Source: DATJBC01 sp035515515 (GTDB taxonomy: Bacteria; Actinomycetota; Acidimicrobiia; Acidimicrobiales; UBA8190). From it: 26,833 nucleotides of DNA. A program made the position numbers and the translations under genes. A model generated the notes under the pieces. That model saw only the letters and a list, made by a program, of their open reading frames with translations. It was not told the DNA's origin and made no database searches. Numbering within the stretch: position 1 is the first letter of the stretch; every line of letters begins with the position of its first letter. Below, piece after piece: positions 1 to 8,723 of this stretch. The stretch is from positions 1 to 26,833 of the forward strand of contig DATJBC010000121.1 of the NCBI GenBank assembly GCA_035515515.1, in the 5' to 3' direction.

Positions 1-1559
1 CCCGCCACGGCGGCCCGGACCGCGGCGGGCCCGGACACGGCGGTGCCGGTGCGGGCGGCGCCCCGGGGGGCGCCCCGGGCGCCGGCGGGCTGTGGACCAA
101 CCTGCTCAGCACGGCGCAGAGCCTGTTCAACGGCTCGACGGCCTCGTGGTCGGGTGTGGGGTCGCACCTGTCGTGGGTGGCCTCGCCCGCGCTCGGCCCC
201 GCAGGCGCCCTGCGCGTCACGTCCACCGGCACGCAGGCCATGTGGGCCCTGTCGGGATCGCCCACGGCGGGCGGGCTCAGCCCCGCGGCCCCCGGCTCGG
301 TGTACGCCGGCGAGGCCGAGGTGCGCAGCGCGGCCGGCGTCCTCACCGTGCAGCCGGTGATCGGCTTCTACGACGCGGCCGGCGACTACCTGACGTCGGT
401 GTGGGGGCAGGGCACGCAGGCCGGTGCCGGCTCGTGGGCGCCGGTCACCGCCGCCGTCGCCCAGGCCCCGGCGCGCACCGCCTTCGTCGGCCTCGGCGTG
501 CTCGTGTACGCCACCCAGCCGGGACAGGCCATCTACCTGGTGTCCCCGGGGCTGCTCCGCAACGCGGGCCCCTCGGTCCCCGCGGTGGTCGGGCCCCTGC
601 AGGTGCGGGGCAACCAGGTCGTGGCGGCCGACGGCCGGCCCGTGGTGCTCCGGGGGACGGAGCTCTACGGGCTGGACTCGAGCTCGTCGCCGGCTTCGGT
701 CACCGCCTCCGCGGTGGCGGCGGCCCGGGCGTGGGGGGCCAACGTCGTGCGCGTGGCCCTGGGCGAGCAGCTGTGGCTCCCCACGAGCTGCGCCTACGAC
801 CCGGGATACGCGGCGGCCGTCGACCGCGCCGTCGACTGGATCACCACCGCGGGCATGGTGGCGGTCCTCGAGCTCCAGGACTCCATCGTGAGCCCGGGCT
901 GCCCCGCGGGCGGGCCGCACGACATGGCCGACAACCCCGGGTCGCTCGTGTTCTGGAGCCAGGTGGCCTCCCGCTACGCGTCCAACCCGCTGGTGGCCTT
1001 CGACCTCTACAACGAGCCGCACGACATCTCCGACGCGGTGTGGCTGTCGGGCGGCCTGGTCACCGACACCGCCACGGGCGCCGTCTACGAGGCGGCCGGC
1101 ATGCAGCAGCTCTACGACGCCGTCCGGAGCACGGGGGCGCAGAACCTCGTGCTGGTGAGCGGGAACAACTGGGCCAACACCGTCCCCTCGGCCCCGGTGC
1201 AGGGGACGAACGTCGTCGACGCCGTGCACGCCTACACGTGCCCCAACCAGCCGCCCCCGTCGTGCGCCACGCCCGACCCCGCCGATCCCACGCGCATCCT
1301 GTCGCAGTGGGTGGGCGTGGGCGCGTCCCACCCGGTCATGGTGAGCGAGTTCGGATGGCCGAGCACGGGGGACGGCACCTACATGGCGAACGTCATCGCC
1401 TACGCCGCCGCGCACGGCTGGGGCTGGAGCGCCTTCGCCTGGGACGCCACCGCGCCCTTCGGCCTGCTGTCCACCGACCCGTCGTCGGCGACGGCGGAGC
1501 CCGCCCCGTCAGGGATGCCGGTGCTCGCCGCCCTGGCGAACGCGGTGGGCCCGGGCTGA
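1..1559 (+). CDS. Secreted GH5-type glycoside hydrolase, first paralogue (5' partial)
   Basis: The frame is open from base 3 with no convincing start, so the N-terminus lies upstream. The visible protein (about 518 residues) begins with a Gly/Pro-rich linker, then a beta-rich, probably carbohydrate-binding domain, then a (beta/alpha)8 catalytic domain of the GH5 cellulase type. The YNEP motif supplies the presumed acid/base Glu (codon 1014-1016) and VSEFGWP the nucleophile Glu (1347-1349). An Arg in VVRVALGEQ and a His-x-Tyr in VHAYTC fit the GH5 pattern. At the strand-3 site where GH5 enzymes carry a conserved His, this protein has Gln (876-878), while the paralogue at 3746-5581 has His. The last 51 bases overlap the convergent methyltransferase. 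The likely role is trimming or processing the polysaccharide made by this locus. Substrate is unknown. Confidence 0.85.
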   Translation, partial: RHGGPDRGGPGHGGAGAGGAPGGAPGAGGLWTNLLSTAQSLFNGSTASWSGVGSHLSWVASPALGPAGALRVTSTGTQAMWALSGSPTAGGLSPAAPGSVYAGEAEVRSAAGVLTVQPVIGFYDAAGDYLTSVWGQGTQAGAGSWAPVTAAVAQAPARTAFVGLGVLVYATQPGQAIYLVSPGLLRNAGPSVPAVVGPLQVRGNQVVAADGRPVVLRGTELYGLDSSSSPASVTASAVAAARAWGANVVRVALGEQLWLPTSCAYDPGYAAAVDRAVDWITTAGMVAVLELQDSIVSPGCPAGGPHDMADNPGSLVFWSQVASRYASNPLVAFDLYNEPHDISDAVWLSGGLVTDTATGAVYEAAGMQQLYDAVRSTGAQNLVLVSGNNWANTVPSAPVQGTNVVDAVHAYTCPNQPPPSCATPDPADPTRILSQWVGVGASHPVMVSEFGWPSTGDGTYMANVIAYAAAHGWGWSAFAWDATAPFGLLSTDPSSATAEPAPSGMPVLAALANAVGPG

Positions 1560-2414
1560 CAGCGCGGCCGAGGCACGCCGGGCCCGGCGGGCGGCGCGGC
1601 GCAGCGGCAGGCGGGTGATCGTGGCACCGCCCTGGCCCGCACGGGCGGGGCCGGCCTCCTCGAGGAGCGCCCCGTCGGTGACGGCCCCGTCGGTCGCCAC
1701 GGAGCCGCCCGTGCCGCCCCGTGCGGAGGCGGCGTCGCTCGACGCTGCCGCGCGCCGAAGGCTCCGGGCGAGGCCCCGCCGGCGCAGCTCCTGGCTCACG
1801 AACGACGCCAGGAAGGTGTCGAGCCCCTCGGCGTCGACGAAGGTCCGCTCCGAGGCCGTGAACGAGCCCTCCCACCACAGCGACTGCACCCGCTCGTCGT
1901 CGCGCAGGGTGCCGTAGAAGTCCGGAGGGAAGTGCGCCGCGGGCATCCCGTGCATCACGTGGTGCTTGAACACGAATTCGATCGACCCGGGGGCCACGTC
2001 GGCGAGCCAGTGATGGTGGCCCCACCCCACCCAGGGCCCCTGGATGCCGTAGCACTGCTCCTCCAGGCGCGAGGGCACCTCGATGTAACCCGCCTTGGCC
2101 ACGCGCACGAGCTCGGCGCACACCCACACGGGGTCGCGCACGTCCTCGAGGGTGTGCGAGCACACGGCGAAGTCGAACGTCCCGTCGGCGAAGGGCCACG
2201 GTGTGCGGTCACAGATGTCGCGGCAGATCCACGAGGCCTCGTCGAAGCGCTCCGTGCCCTCCCCGTCGAAGCCGTACAGGCCACGCGACTCGTAGGGCAT
2301 CTGGTCAAGCACGACGTCGGCCCGGCGGAACGGCTTGGCCCATCCGCCCACGTCGAGGACCAGGGCGTCGTCGTCGACCTCCCGGGCGATCCACTCGACG
2401 CTGGAGGCGATCAC
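1509..2414 (-). CDS. Class I SAM-dependent methyltransferase
   Basis: This 301-residue protein is a Methyltransf_11-type enzyme. The SAM-binding motif I is LVLDVGGWAKPF (about residues 18-29). A later stretch, WPFADGTFDFAVCSHTLEDV (about 73-92), is the usual post-II region. The C-terminal 80 or so residues are Ala/Arg/Gly-rich and probably disordered. The GTG start at 2414 overlaps the TGA of the upstream nucleotidyltransferase-fold gene in the sequence GTGA, so translation is probably coupled. The 3' end overlaps the convergent GH5 gene by 51 bases. Context suggests O- or N-methylation of a sugar or glycan, but the substrate cannot be read from sequence. Confidence 0.8.
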   Translation of the reverse strand: MIASSVEWIAREVDDDALVLDVGGWAKPFRRADVVLDQMPYESRGLYGFDGEGTERFDEASWICRDICDRTPWPFADGTFDFAVCSHTLEDVRDPVWVCAELVRVAKAGYIEVPSRLEEQCYGIQGPWVGWGHHHWLADVAPGSIEFVFKHHVMHGMPAAHFPPDFYGTLRDDERVQSLWWEGSFTASERTFVDAEGLDTFLASFVSQELRRRGLARSLRRAAASSDAASARGGTGGSVATDGAVTDGALLEEAGPARAGQGGATITRLPLRRAARRARRASAALSARAHRVRQGGEHRHP

Positions 2415-3592
2415 GCAGAGAGAACGGACGGGTTTCGCGCGTCTGGCGCTCGCGGGTCGGGCGCGGGGTCCGGGGGCCGGCGGCCGCGCCCGGGGCGCAG
2501 CCCCCGCCAGCGGGCCGTGGCCTGGCCGGCGGCCAGGACGGGCCACGCCAGCCGGCGGCGCCGCGACTGCTGCTCGTGGGCCGACCCGGCCAGCAGCACG
2601 GCGCGCCGCCACACGGTGTCGGCCAGGGCGAAGCGCAGGTGGAACGTGGGGACCCGGTCGCGCTCGAGCGGCCAGCCGGGGTCGAGGACGCGCTCCAGCG
2701 CCGCCCGGCGCCAGCCCCCCACCGGCAGGGGGAACAGAGAGGCGGGGGCCTCCACGCCGGCGCGGCGGGCGAGCGCCAGGGCCGTCGCCACCACCGTGGC
2801 CGACCGGGTACGGCGCGCCACGGAGGCGACGCGCTCCCAGTCCACCGCGGGCCCGTGGCCGACCACCATGGCCAGGTCGGCGATCCACACCATGCGGGCG
2901 AAGCCGTGGTGCGGCTTGCCGGCGTGGGCGGCGAGCAGCACGATCTCGTGCTCGAGGGGCAGGCCCCATGCCGCCCCGCCCAGGCGGGCGTCGGGCACCC
3001 GGCGCGCCCACAGCTCGTCGGGCCCGAGGGTGTGGGCGCGCTCGTACCAGGACTGCAAGCCGTGGTGCAGCTCGAGGGCGAGGGGCACGGCCCGGTGGCA
3101 GAGCACCGTGTCGTAGTGGCCCCCGGCGCGCGGGCGCGCCACGCGCCAGCCGGCGCCGCGCAGCGCCTCGAGGGCGCGCCCGTGGAACGGGCGAGGCAGG
3201 AGCACGTCGATGTCCTCCATGGGCCGCAGCCCGGGCTCGGGGTAGCGCGCCGCCACCGCCGGTCCCTTCATCACCACCGGCTCCAGGCCGGCGTCGCCGA
3301 GGGGATCGAGCGCCAGGCGCAGGGCCCGGGGCAGCACCAGTTGCGCCTCGGCGCGCTGCACGGCGGCCAGGGCGCCGAGCTCGTCGGGCACGCGCCACCC
3401 GGCCAGGCGGAGCGCCCGGCCGAGGAGGGGCCCCAGACGCTGGTCGACGGCGGGCCCGACGGCGGCCTCGAGACGGGGCCCGCAGGCCGCGGCGGCCGCC
3501 CGCACGGCCTCTCGGTCCACGTGGCGGCGGCAGGCCTCCCACAGGAGCCGGGCCACGGCGGCGCTCGACGGCAGGGGGGCGGCGTCGCTCAC
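2411..3592 (-). CDS. Nucleotidyltransferase-fold protein (NTP_transf_5 type)
   Basis: A 393-residue protein of the uncharacterised nucleotidyltransferase family often found in glycan and peptide-modification loci. The diagnostic segment is at about residues 107-131: VMKGPAVAARYP, then GLRPMEDIDVLL, with Lys109 and acidic pair Asp127/Asp129. An acidic LELHH at about 172-176 could complete the metal site. The start is set at GTG 3592, which gives a family-like N-terminus. An ATG at 3664 would add 24 low-complexity residues. It is the first gene of a two-gene minus-strand operon and is coupled by GTGA to the methyltransferase. In the gap to the divergent GH5 gene, a weak minus-strand promoter (TTGAAC at 3735-3740, TGCGAT at 3710-3715, 19-base spacer) is only a possibility. 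Confidence 0.75.
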   Translation of the reverse strand: MSDAAPLPSSAAVARLLWEACRRHVDREAVRAAAAACGPRLEAAVGPAVDQRLGPLLGRALRLAGWRVPDELGALAAVQRAEAQLVLPRALRLALDPLGDAGLEPVVMKGPAVAARYPEPGLRPMEDIDVLLPRPFHGRALEALRGAGWRVARPRAGGHYDTVLCHRAVPLALELHHGLQSWYERAHTLGPDELWARRVPDARLGGAAWGLPLEHEIVLLAAHAGKPHHGFARMVWIADLAMVVGHGPAVDWERVASVARRTRSATVVATALALARRAGVEAPASLFPLPVGGWRRAALERVLDPGWPLERDRVPTFHLRFALADTVWRRAVLLAGSAHEQQSRRRRLAWPVLAAGQATARWRGLRPGRGRRPPDPAPDPRAPDARNPSVLSA

Positions 3593-3745
3593 CCCCGAGG
3601 AACGTGCCCCGCCGCCCGATCCGGCGTGGCGCCCCGAGCGCGCACACCGAGAAGATGGCGCCACGCGGGGCGCTGCGGCCCGCCACGAGGCGAGGCGCGG
3701 GCAGGTGGGATCGCAAGACCGCCCTGGCCACGGCGTTCAATTGCC

Positions 3746-5581
3746 GTGCCGGCCGGCGGGGAACCTGCTGAGGGAGCCGCGCTCGCCCGCTCCCCACGCA
3801 GCGGCGCGTCCCGTGCCCGGCCACCGGGGGCCGCGCCCACCCCGGACGACGCGTTCCTCGCCCGCGCCCCACAGCCGCGCCGGCCCGGGGGCTGGCGCCT
3901 CCCGGCCGTGGTGGCCCTGGCCATGGCGGCCGTGGTCCCGGTGGTGTGGGCGGCGAGCCCCGCCACGGCCCCGCCGACGCCCTCCGCGGCGCGGTCCCCG
4001 CTGGTGAACCCCTCGACGGCGGGCGGCGCGGTGCTCAACTGGCGCGGCCTCCTGGCCGGGCTCTCGGCGGGGCCGCCGGGGACGGCCGCGCCCGGCCCCC
4101 TGCACTCGGGCAACCTCCTCGCCGGCGTGGCGTCGCACTTCAACGGGACCACGGGCGGCTGGGTCGGGGAGAACGCCCGCCTGTCGTGGGTGGCCACCGC
4201 CGGCGCCGGCGCGGCCGGCGCCCTGTCGCTCCTGCCCACCACCGCGCAGCCCGAGCCGGTGACGGCGTCCTCGCCGGCGCCGGGCCAGCCCGGCGCCGTG
4301 GCGGGGCTGGCCGGACTGCTCTACACGGGCACCGCGGCCGTGTCGACGTCCGGGCCCCCCGAGTACGTCCAGGGGATCGTCGCCTTCTACGACGCGTCGG
4401 GGAAGCTCCTCACCTCGGCGGCGGGGCAGAGCACCGAGGTGTCCACCTCCTGGACCACCCTCATCCCCGTGGTGGCCATGGCCCCGCCCACGACCGCCAC
4501 CGTGGCGATGGGCATCGTGGCGTGGAGCCGGGCCCTGCTCGGGCAGCGCACCCTCATGAAGAGCCCCTCGCTCGTCGCCACCGTGGACCGCGGGTCCCCC
4601 CCGGTGGTGGGCCCGCTGCACGTGACGGGCGACACCATCGTGCAGGGCAACGGCACGCCGGTGACGCTGCGCGGCGTCGAGCTCTACGGCCTGCAGTCCT
4701 CGCCCACGCTGTCGCCGTCCGACGCCGCCGCCGTGGACGAGGCCAAGGCGTGGGGCGCCAACATGGTGCGCGTCGCCCTGGGCGAGCAGTTCTGGCTGGG
4801 CACGAGCTGCACCTACAGCCCGGCGTACGCGGGGGCCGTCGACGCCGTCGTGCACGAGATCACCTCGCTGGGCATGGTGGCTCTCCTCGACCTGCACTTC
4901 AACAGCCTCGTCCCGTGCACGCCCGGCGGGCCGCAGATGATGGCGGACGACCCCGGGTCCGTCGACTTCTGGCGCTCGGTGGCGGCGCGCTATGCGGGCA
5001 ACCCGCTCGTGGCCTTCGACCTCTACAACGAGCCCCACGGGATCTCCGACGCCGTGTGGCTCGCCGGCGGCACCGTCGTGTCGGGCGTGCTGCCCTTCCA
5101 CGCCGCGGGCATGCAGCAGCTCTACGACGCCGTGCGCGGGGCGGGGGCCCAGAACCTGGTGGTGGTGAGCGGCAACGACTGGGGCAACACCCTCCCCCCG
5201 GCGCGGGTGTCGGGGAGCAACATCGCCTACGGGGCCCACGACTACTCCTGCCCCAACGCCCCCCCGCCGTCGTGCGACACGCCCGACCCCAGCGACGCCT
5301 CGACGCTGTTGGACAGCTGGGTCCAACCGGCGGCGTCGGTGCCCGTCGTCGTGTCGGAGTTCGGCTGGCCCAGCCAGGACAGCGGGACGTTCATCGGCAA
5401 CGTCATCGCCTTCGCCGCCACGCACGGATGGAGCTGGAACGCCTTCGCCTTCGACGGCACGGCCCCCTTCGGCCTGCTGGCGGCGGGCCCGGGCCCAGGG
5501 GGAGGCGGCGCGGCCGGGTCCTTCCTCGAGCCCAGCGCCTCGGGCATGCCCGTGCTGGCCGCACTGGCCGATTCGGGGTGA
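3746..5581 (+). CDS. Secreted GH5-type glycoside hydrolase, second paralogue
   Basis: A 611-residue protein and the complete paralogue of the gene at the left edge. GTG 3746 is the only useful canonical start ahead of a hydrophobic export segment (about residues 54-72, after RRPGGWR), which leaves a long cytoplasmic N-region. A beta-rich, probably carbohydrate-binding domain follows (about 125-290), then a GH5-like barrel. The catalytic Glu residues are in YNEP (codon 5030-5032) and VSEFGWP (5357-5359). The strand-3 His is present (LDLH, 4895-4897). Near strand 8, an aromatic site that is Trp in the first paralogue (1440-1442) is Phe here (5450-5452). The gene ends 7 bases before the next glycosyltransferase, so the three plus-strand genes 3746-7600 probably form one transcript. 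Confidence 0.85.
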   Translation: MPAGGEPAEGAALARSPRSGASRARPPGAAPTPDDAFLARAPQPRRPGGWRLPAVVALAMAAVVPVVWAASPATAPPTPSAARSPLVNPSTAGGAVLNWRGLLAGLSAGPPGTAAPGPLHSGNLLAGVASHFNGTTGGWVGENARLSWVATAGAGAAGALSLLPTTAQPEPVTASSPAPGQPGAVAGLAGLLYTGTAAVSTSGPPEYVQGIVAFYDASGKLLTSAAGQSTEVSTSWTTLIPVVAMAPPTTATVAMGIVAWSRALLGQRTLMKSPSLVATVDRGSPPVVGPLHVTGDTIVQGNGTPVTLRGVELYGLQSSPTLSPSDAAAVDEAKAWGANMVRVALGEQFWLGTSCTYSPAYAGAVDAVVHEITSLGMVALLDLHFNSLVPCTPGGPQMMADDPGSVDFWRSVAARYAGNPLVAFDLYNEPHGISDAVWLAGGTVVSGVLPFHAAGMQQLYDAVRGAGAQNLVVVSGNDWGNTLPPARVSGSNIAYGAHDYSCPNAPPPSCDTPDPSDASTLLDSWVQPAASVPVVVSEFGWPSQDSGTFIGNVIAFAATHGWSWNAFAFDGTAPFGLLAAGPGPGGGGAAGSFLEPSASGMPVLAALADSG

Positions 5582-5588
5582 GCCGGCG

Positions 5589-6554
5589 TTGAGCGGCGGC
5601 TGGCGGCCTCTGGTGTCGGTGGTGCTCCCCACCCACGACCGCCCCGGCCGGCTGGCGGGGGCCCTGGCGTCGGTGCTGGCCCAGCGCTACGACGCCCTCG
5701 AGGTGATCGTGGTCGACGACGCCTCGCGCACGCCGGCCGGGACCGTGGTCGAGCGCGTGGCCGGGGACGACCGGCGCGTGCGGCTGATCGAGACCGCCAG
5801 ACCCTGCGGGGCGGCCCGCGCCCGCAACGCCGCCATCGACGCCTGCTCGGGCGACCTGGTCGCCTTCCTCGACGACGACGACCGCTGGGAGCCGGACAAG
5901 ACGGCCCGGCAGGTGGAGTTCCTCGAGGCCCACCCCGACGTCGGCGTGGTGACGTGCGACCACGTGGTGGTCGACGAGCGGGCGCGTCACGAGGTCCGGT
6001 ACCGGGGACCGGCGGCGTTCACGGCCGAGCAGGTGCAGTGGATGAACTTCCCGGGGAGCTTCTCCTTCGTCATGGTGCGGCGGGCCCTGGTGGGAGACGA
6101 GCTGTGCCTGGACGAGCGCTTCCCGAGCGTGGAGGACTGGGACCTGTGGCTGCGCTGCCTGCGCCGCACCCGAGCCGGCGTGGTGCGCCAGCCCCTGTGC
6201 CGCCACGTGGCCCACGGCGAGCCGCGTCTGTCGCGGCCGGCCTCGGAGCGCCAGGGCCACGAGCTGTTCCTCGCCAAGCACGGCCCCACCCTCCCCCCCG
6301 TGTGCCGCTCCTACCTCGAGGCGCACCTGCAGATGTACGAGGGCTCGGGGTGGTCGCACCGGGGCGCGGTGGCGCGGGCCATGGTGACGCGCTCGCCCCG
6401 GGCGTCCTCGCTGCTCCTCCTGGAGCAGGCGGCCCGCCAGGCCGGCCGCGTGCTGCGCGACCCGGGCCTGGTGGCCCGCACCATGGCGCGCGCCGTGGGC
6501 GGCGACGGGCGGGCGGGCACCGGCGCGGGCGCCACGGCCGGGGCGGCCGCGTGA
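5589..6554 (+). CDS. Family 2 (GT-A fold) glycosyltransferase
   Basis: A 321-residue GT2 enzyme that would transfer a sugar from a nucleotide donor at the cytoplasmic face. The N-terminus has the classic VSVVLPTHDRPGRL strand and loop (about residues 9-22), then VIVVDDAS (about 39-46). The DXD-type metal motif is in AFLDDDDRWEPD (about 94-105). SVEDWDLWLR (about 180-189) is the acceptor-side motif. The TTG at 5589 is the start that keeps the whole fold and lies just after the GH5 stop. Its TGA overlaps the GTG of the next gene as GTGA. The Gly/Ala-rich C-terminal 20 residues carry no recognisable signal. Confidence 0.85.
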   Translation: MSGGWRPLVSVVLPTHDRPGRLAGALASVLAQRYDALEVIVVDDASRTPAGTVVERVAGDDRRVRLIETARPCGAARARNAAIDACSGDLVAFLDDDDRWEPDKTARQVEFLEAHPDVGVVTCDHVVVDERARHEVRYRGPAAFTAEQVQWMNFPGSFSFVMVRRALVGDELCLDERFPSVEDWDLWLRCLRRTRAGVVRQPLCRHVAHGEPRLSRPASERQGHELFLAKHGPTLPPVCRSYLEAHLQMYEGSGWSHRGAVARAMVTRSPRASSLLLLEQAARQAGRVLRDPGLVARTMARAVGGDGRAGTGAGATAGAAA

Positions 6555-7600
6555 AGGGGGCCGACGTCGTCGTGGACGCCGACGTGCTCGGGCGCCAGCG
6601 CACCGGCGACGAGACCTACGTCCACAACCTGCTCGAGCAGCTCGGCTCGCTCGACACCGGGCTGCGCATCTCCGCCGTCGCCCGGGACCCCGAGCTCGTG
6701 CCGGCCGGGGTGGTGCCCGAGGCCCTGCCCGTGCGCAGCTACGCCGCCCGCCTGGCCTGGCGCCTGCCCCTGCGGCTGCGCCGCATCAAGCCGGCGGTGG
6801 CGCACTTCCAGTACATCGTGCCCCCGGCGTACCGGGGGGTGGCGGTCGTCACGGTCCACGACCTCTCCTACGAGCTGCTCCCCGAGCTCGAGGACCGCTT
6901 CGACGGCTGGGCGCTGCGCCGGCTGGTGCCCCCGTCGTTGCGGCGGGCGGCCCGGGTGCTCACCGTGTCGCAGTGGACCAAGGCCGACCTCGTCCGGCGC
7001 TACGGCATCGACCCCGGGCGCGTCGTGGTGACGCCCAACGGCGTCGACCCCGTCTTCACGCCCGCCGGCGCGCGGCCCGACATCGCCGACTACCTCCTGT
7101 TCGTGGGGGCGCTGCGGCCCCGCAAGGACCCCGTCACCGCGCTGGAGGCGCTGGCACTGCTCCCCGACCACCTGCGCATGGTCATGGTGGGGCCCGACAA
7201 GGGGGAGCTCCCCCGGGTGCAGGCCGCCGTCGAGCGCCTCGGGCTGGGTGCCCGGGTGATCCTGCGGGGCCACGTGGGTCGCGACGAGCTGGGGGCGCTC
7301 TACCGCGGGGCCACCTGCATGGTCCTGCCCTCGCGCTACGAGGGCTTCGGCCTCCCGGTGGTGGAGGCGATGGCGTCGGGGACGCCGGTGGTGTCGACCA
7401 CGGCGGGCGCCATCCCCGAGATCGCCGGCGACGCCGCATTGCTGGTGGCGCCGCGCGACCCGCGCGCCCTGGCCGTCGCGGTGCACGAGGCGCTGCGGCG
7501 CCGGGACGACCTGGTGGCCCGCGGCCTCGAGCGGGCGCAGCGCTTCACCTGGGAGGCGATGGCCCGGTCGACCGCCGAGGTCTACCGGGCGCTCGTCTGA
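6551..7600 (+). CDS. Family 4 (GT-B fold) glycosyltransferase
   Basis: A 349-residue GT4 enzyme. The donor-binding C-terminal half has LLFVGALRPRKDP and the EX7E motif in YEGFGLPVVEAMASG. The N-terminal acceptor domain carries a VTVHDLSYE segment and a VTPNGVDPVF linker, typical of mannosyl- or rhamnosyltransferases of this group. The GTG at 6551 overlaps the previous stop as GTGA, so it is probably translationally coupled to the GT2 gene. It ends 10 bases from a convergent GT4 gene of the same general type (7611-8723). Donor and acceptor sugars are not predictable by eye. Confidence 0.88.
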   Translation: MKGADVVVDADVLGRQRTGDETYVHNLLEQLGSLDTGLRISAVARDPELVPAGVVPEALPVRSYAARLAWRLPLRLRRIKPAVAHFQYIVPPAYRGVAVVTVHDLSYELLPELEDRFDGWALRRLVPPSLRRAARVLTVSQWTKADLVRRYGIDPGRVVVTPNGVDPVFTPAGARPDIADYLLFVGALRPRKDPVTALEALALLPDHLRMVMVGPDKGELPRVQAAVERLGLGARVILRGHVGRDELGALYRGATCMVLPSRYEGFGLPVVEAMASGTPVVSTTAGAIPEIAGDAALLVAPRDPRALAVAVHEALRRRDDLVARGLERAQRFTWEAMARSTAEVYRALV

Positions 7601-7610
7601 GCGCGCCCGT

Positions 7611-8723
7611 TCAGCAGTCCACCCCGAGCGTGCGGTAGACCGCCGCCGTGGCGCGCGCCACGTCGGCCCACGTGCGCCCGCCCGCCCTCCTCCGTCCCCG
7701 GCGCGCCAGGTCGGCCCGCTGGTCGTCGTCGTGGAGCAGCCGGCGCAGCGCCGACACGAGGGCGTCCTCGTCGCCGGGGGCAACGAGCTCGGCGGCCCCG
7801 GCCACCGTCTCGCGCAGCGGGGGGATGTCGTAGGCGAGGACAGGCGCCCCGCACGCCATGGCCTCGAGCGGGGGCAGGCCGAACCCCTCGTAGGTGGAGG
7901 GGTACGCCACCACGGTGGCGGCCCCGTACAGCGCGGCCAGGCGCTCGCGCGGGACGTACCCCAGGTGGACGGCACCCGCCACGGGCCGGGCCGGTGCCCG
8001 GCCGGCGATCACCAGGGGCGCGCCGGCCGCGCGGCAAGCCACGGCCACGGTGGCGACGTCCTTGCGCGGCTCCGTGCGCCCCACGTAGAGGACGAATCGC
8101 CCCGGCAGTCCCCGCTCGGCCCGCACGCGCTCGCGCTCCTCGGGCGGGGCCGGGGCCATGTCGGCCGGCGCCGCCAGCGGCACCACGTGGGCGCGCCGGG
8201 ACAAGCGGCGCCGGAGCCGCTCGGCGGTGAACGCCGAGTCGACGACGACGGCCTCGGCGTGGCGCGCCGCGTGGCGCATGATGCGCCGCTGGGCCGTGGC
8301 GTAGCGACGGCTGAAGGTCCACGGCACGTCGAACACGGCGAGGTCGTGGACCGTGGACACAGACGGCACCCCGCCCGGACGCGAGCGGGGCACCTGGACG
8401 TCGAGCCCGTGCACCAGGGCGGCGCCCGGCATGCCCCGGCGGCCCTCCACGATGCGGGCGAGCGTCCCCTGCCCGGGGCGGACCACGGCGCGCACCCCGG
8501 GGGGCAGCTCCCCCGCGGCGTCCTCGAAGACCGTGGCGACGGCGTCCACCCGCAGCTCCTCGGCGAGGTCCCCCACCAGCGCCCCGAGCAGCGACCGCAC
8601 GTAGAGCTGGACGCCACAGCCCTGGGGCTGCAGGGCCAGGGCGTTGAAGGCGATCGTCGCCGCGTCCCGCCGCACGTCGTCCGGGGAGACGAGCCCGAGC
8701 GCGGCGCCCTCAGTACGCGCCAC
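7611..8723 (-). CDS. Family 4 (GT-B fold) glycosyltransferase
   Basis: A 370-residue GT4 enzyme convergent with the GT4 at 6551-7600. It shows STVHDLAVFDVP in the N-domain, FVLYVGRTEPRKDV at the start of the C-domain, and EX7E in YEGFGLPPLEAMACG. The GTG at 8723 is preferred because it overlaps the upstream sugar-transferase stop by 14 bases and begins shortly before the conserved IAFNALALQPQGCG segment. An ATG at 8777 would bury 18 more residues inside the upstream gene. Being co-directional and overlapping with the polyprenyl glycosylphosphotransferase, it is a good candidate to add an early sugar to the lipid-linked intermediate; that role is inference. Confidence 0.85.
   Translation of the reverse strand: MARTEGAALGLVSPDDVRRDAATIAFNALALQPQGCGVQLYVRSLLGALVGDLAEELRVDAVATVFEDAAGELPPGVRAVVRPGQGTLARIVEGRRGMPGAALVHGLDVQVPRSRPGGVPSVSTVHDLAVFDVPWTFSRRYATAQRRIMRHAARHAEAVVVDSAFTAERLRRRLSRRAHVVPLAAPADMAPAPPEERERVRAERGLPGRFVLYVGRTEPRKDVATVAVACRAAGAPLVIAGRAPARPVAGAVHLGYVPRERLAALYGAATVVAYPSTYEGFGLPPLEAMACGAPVLAYDIPPLRETVAGAAELVAPGDEDALVSALRRLLHDDDQRADLARRGRRRAGGRTWADVARATAAVYRTLGVDC

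Noticed and set aside
2201..3745. Long plus-strand open frame running into the second GH5 gene
   Set aside because: It lies antisense to the well-supported nucleotidyltransferase and methyltransferase genes. Its translation is Arg/Gly/Pro-rich with no domain, typical of shadow frames at this GC content.
3737..5632. Minus-strand open frame of about 630 codons
   Set aside because: It is antisense to the second GH5 gene. The protein is His/Arg/Gly-rich without motifs.
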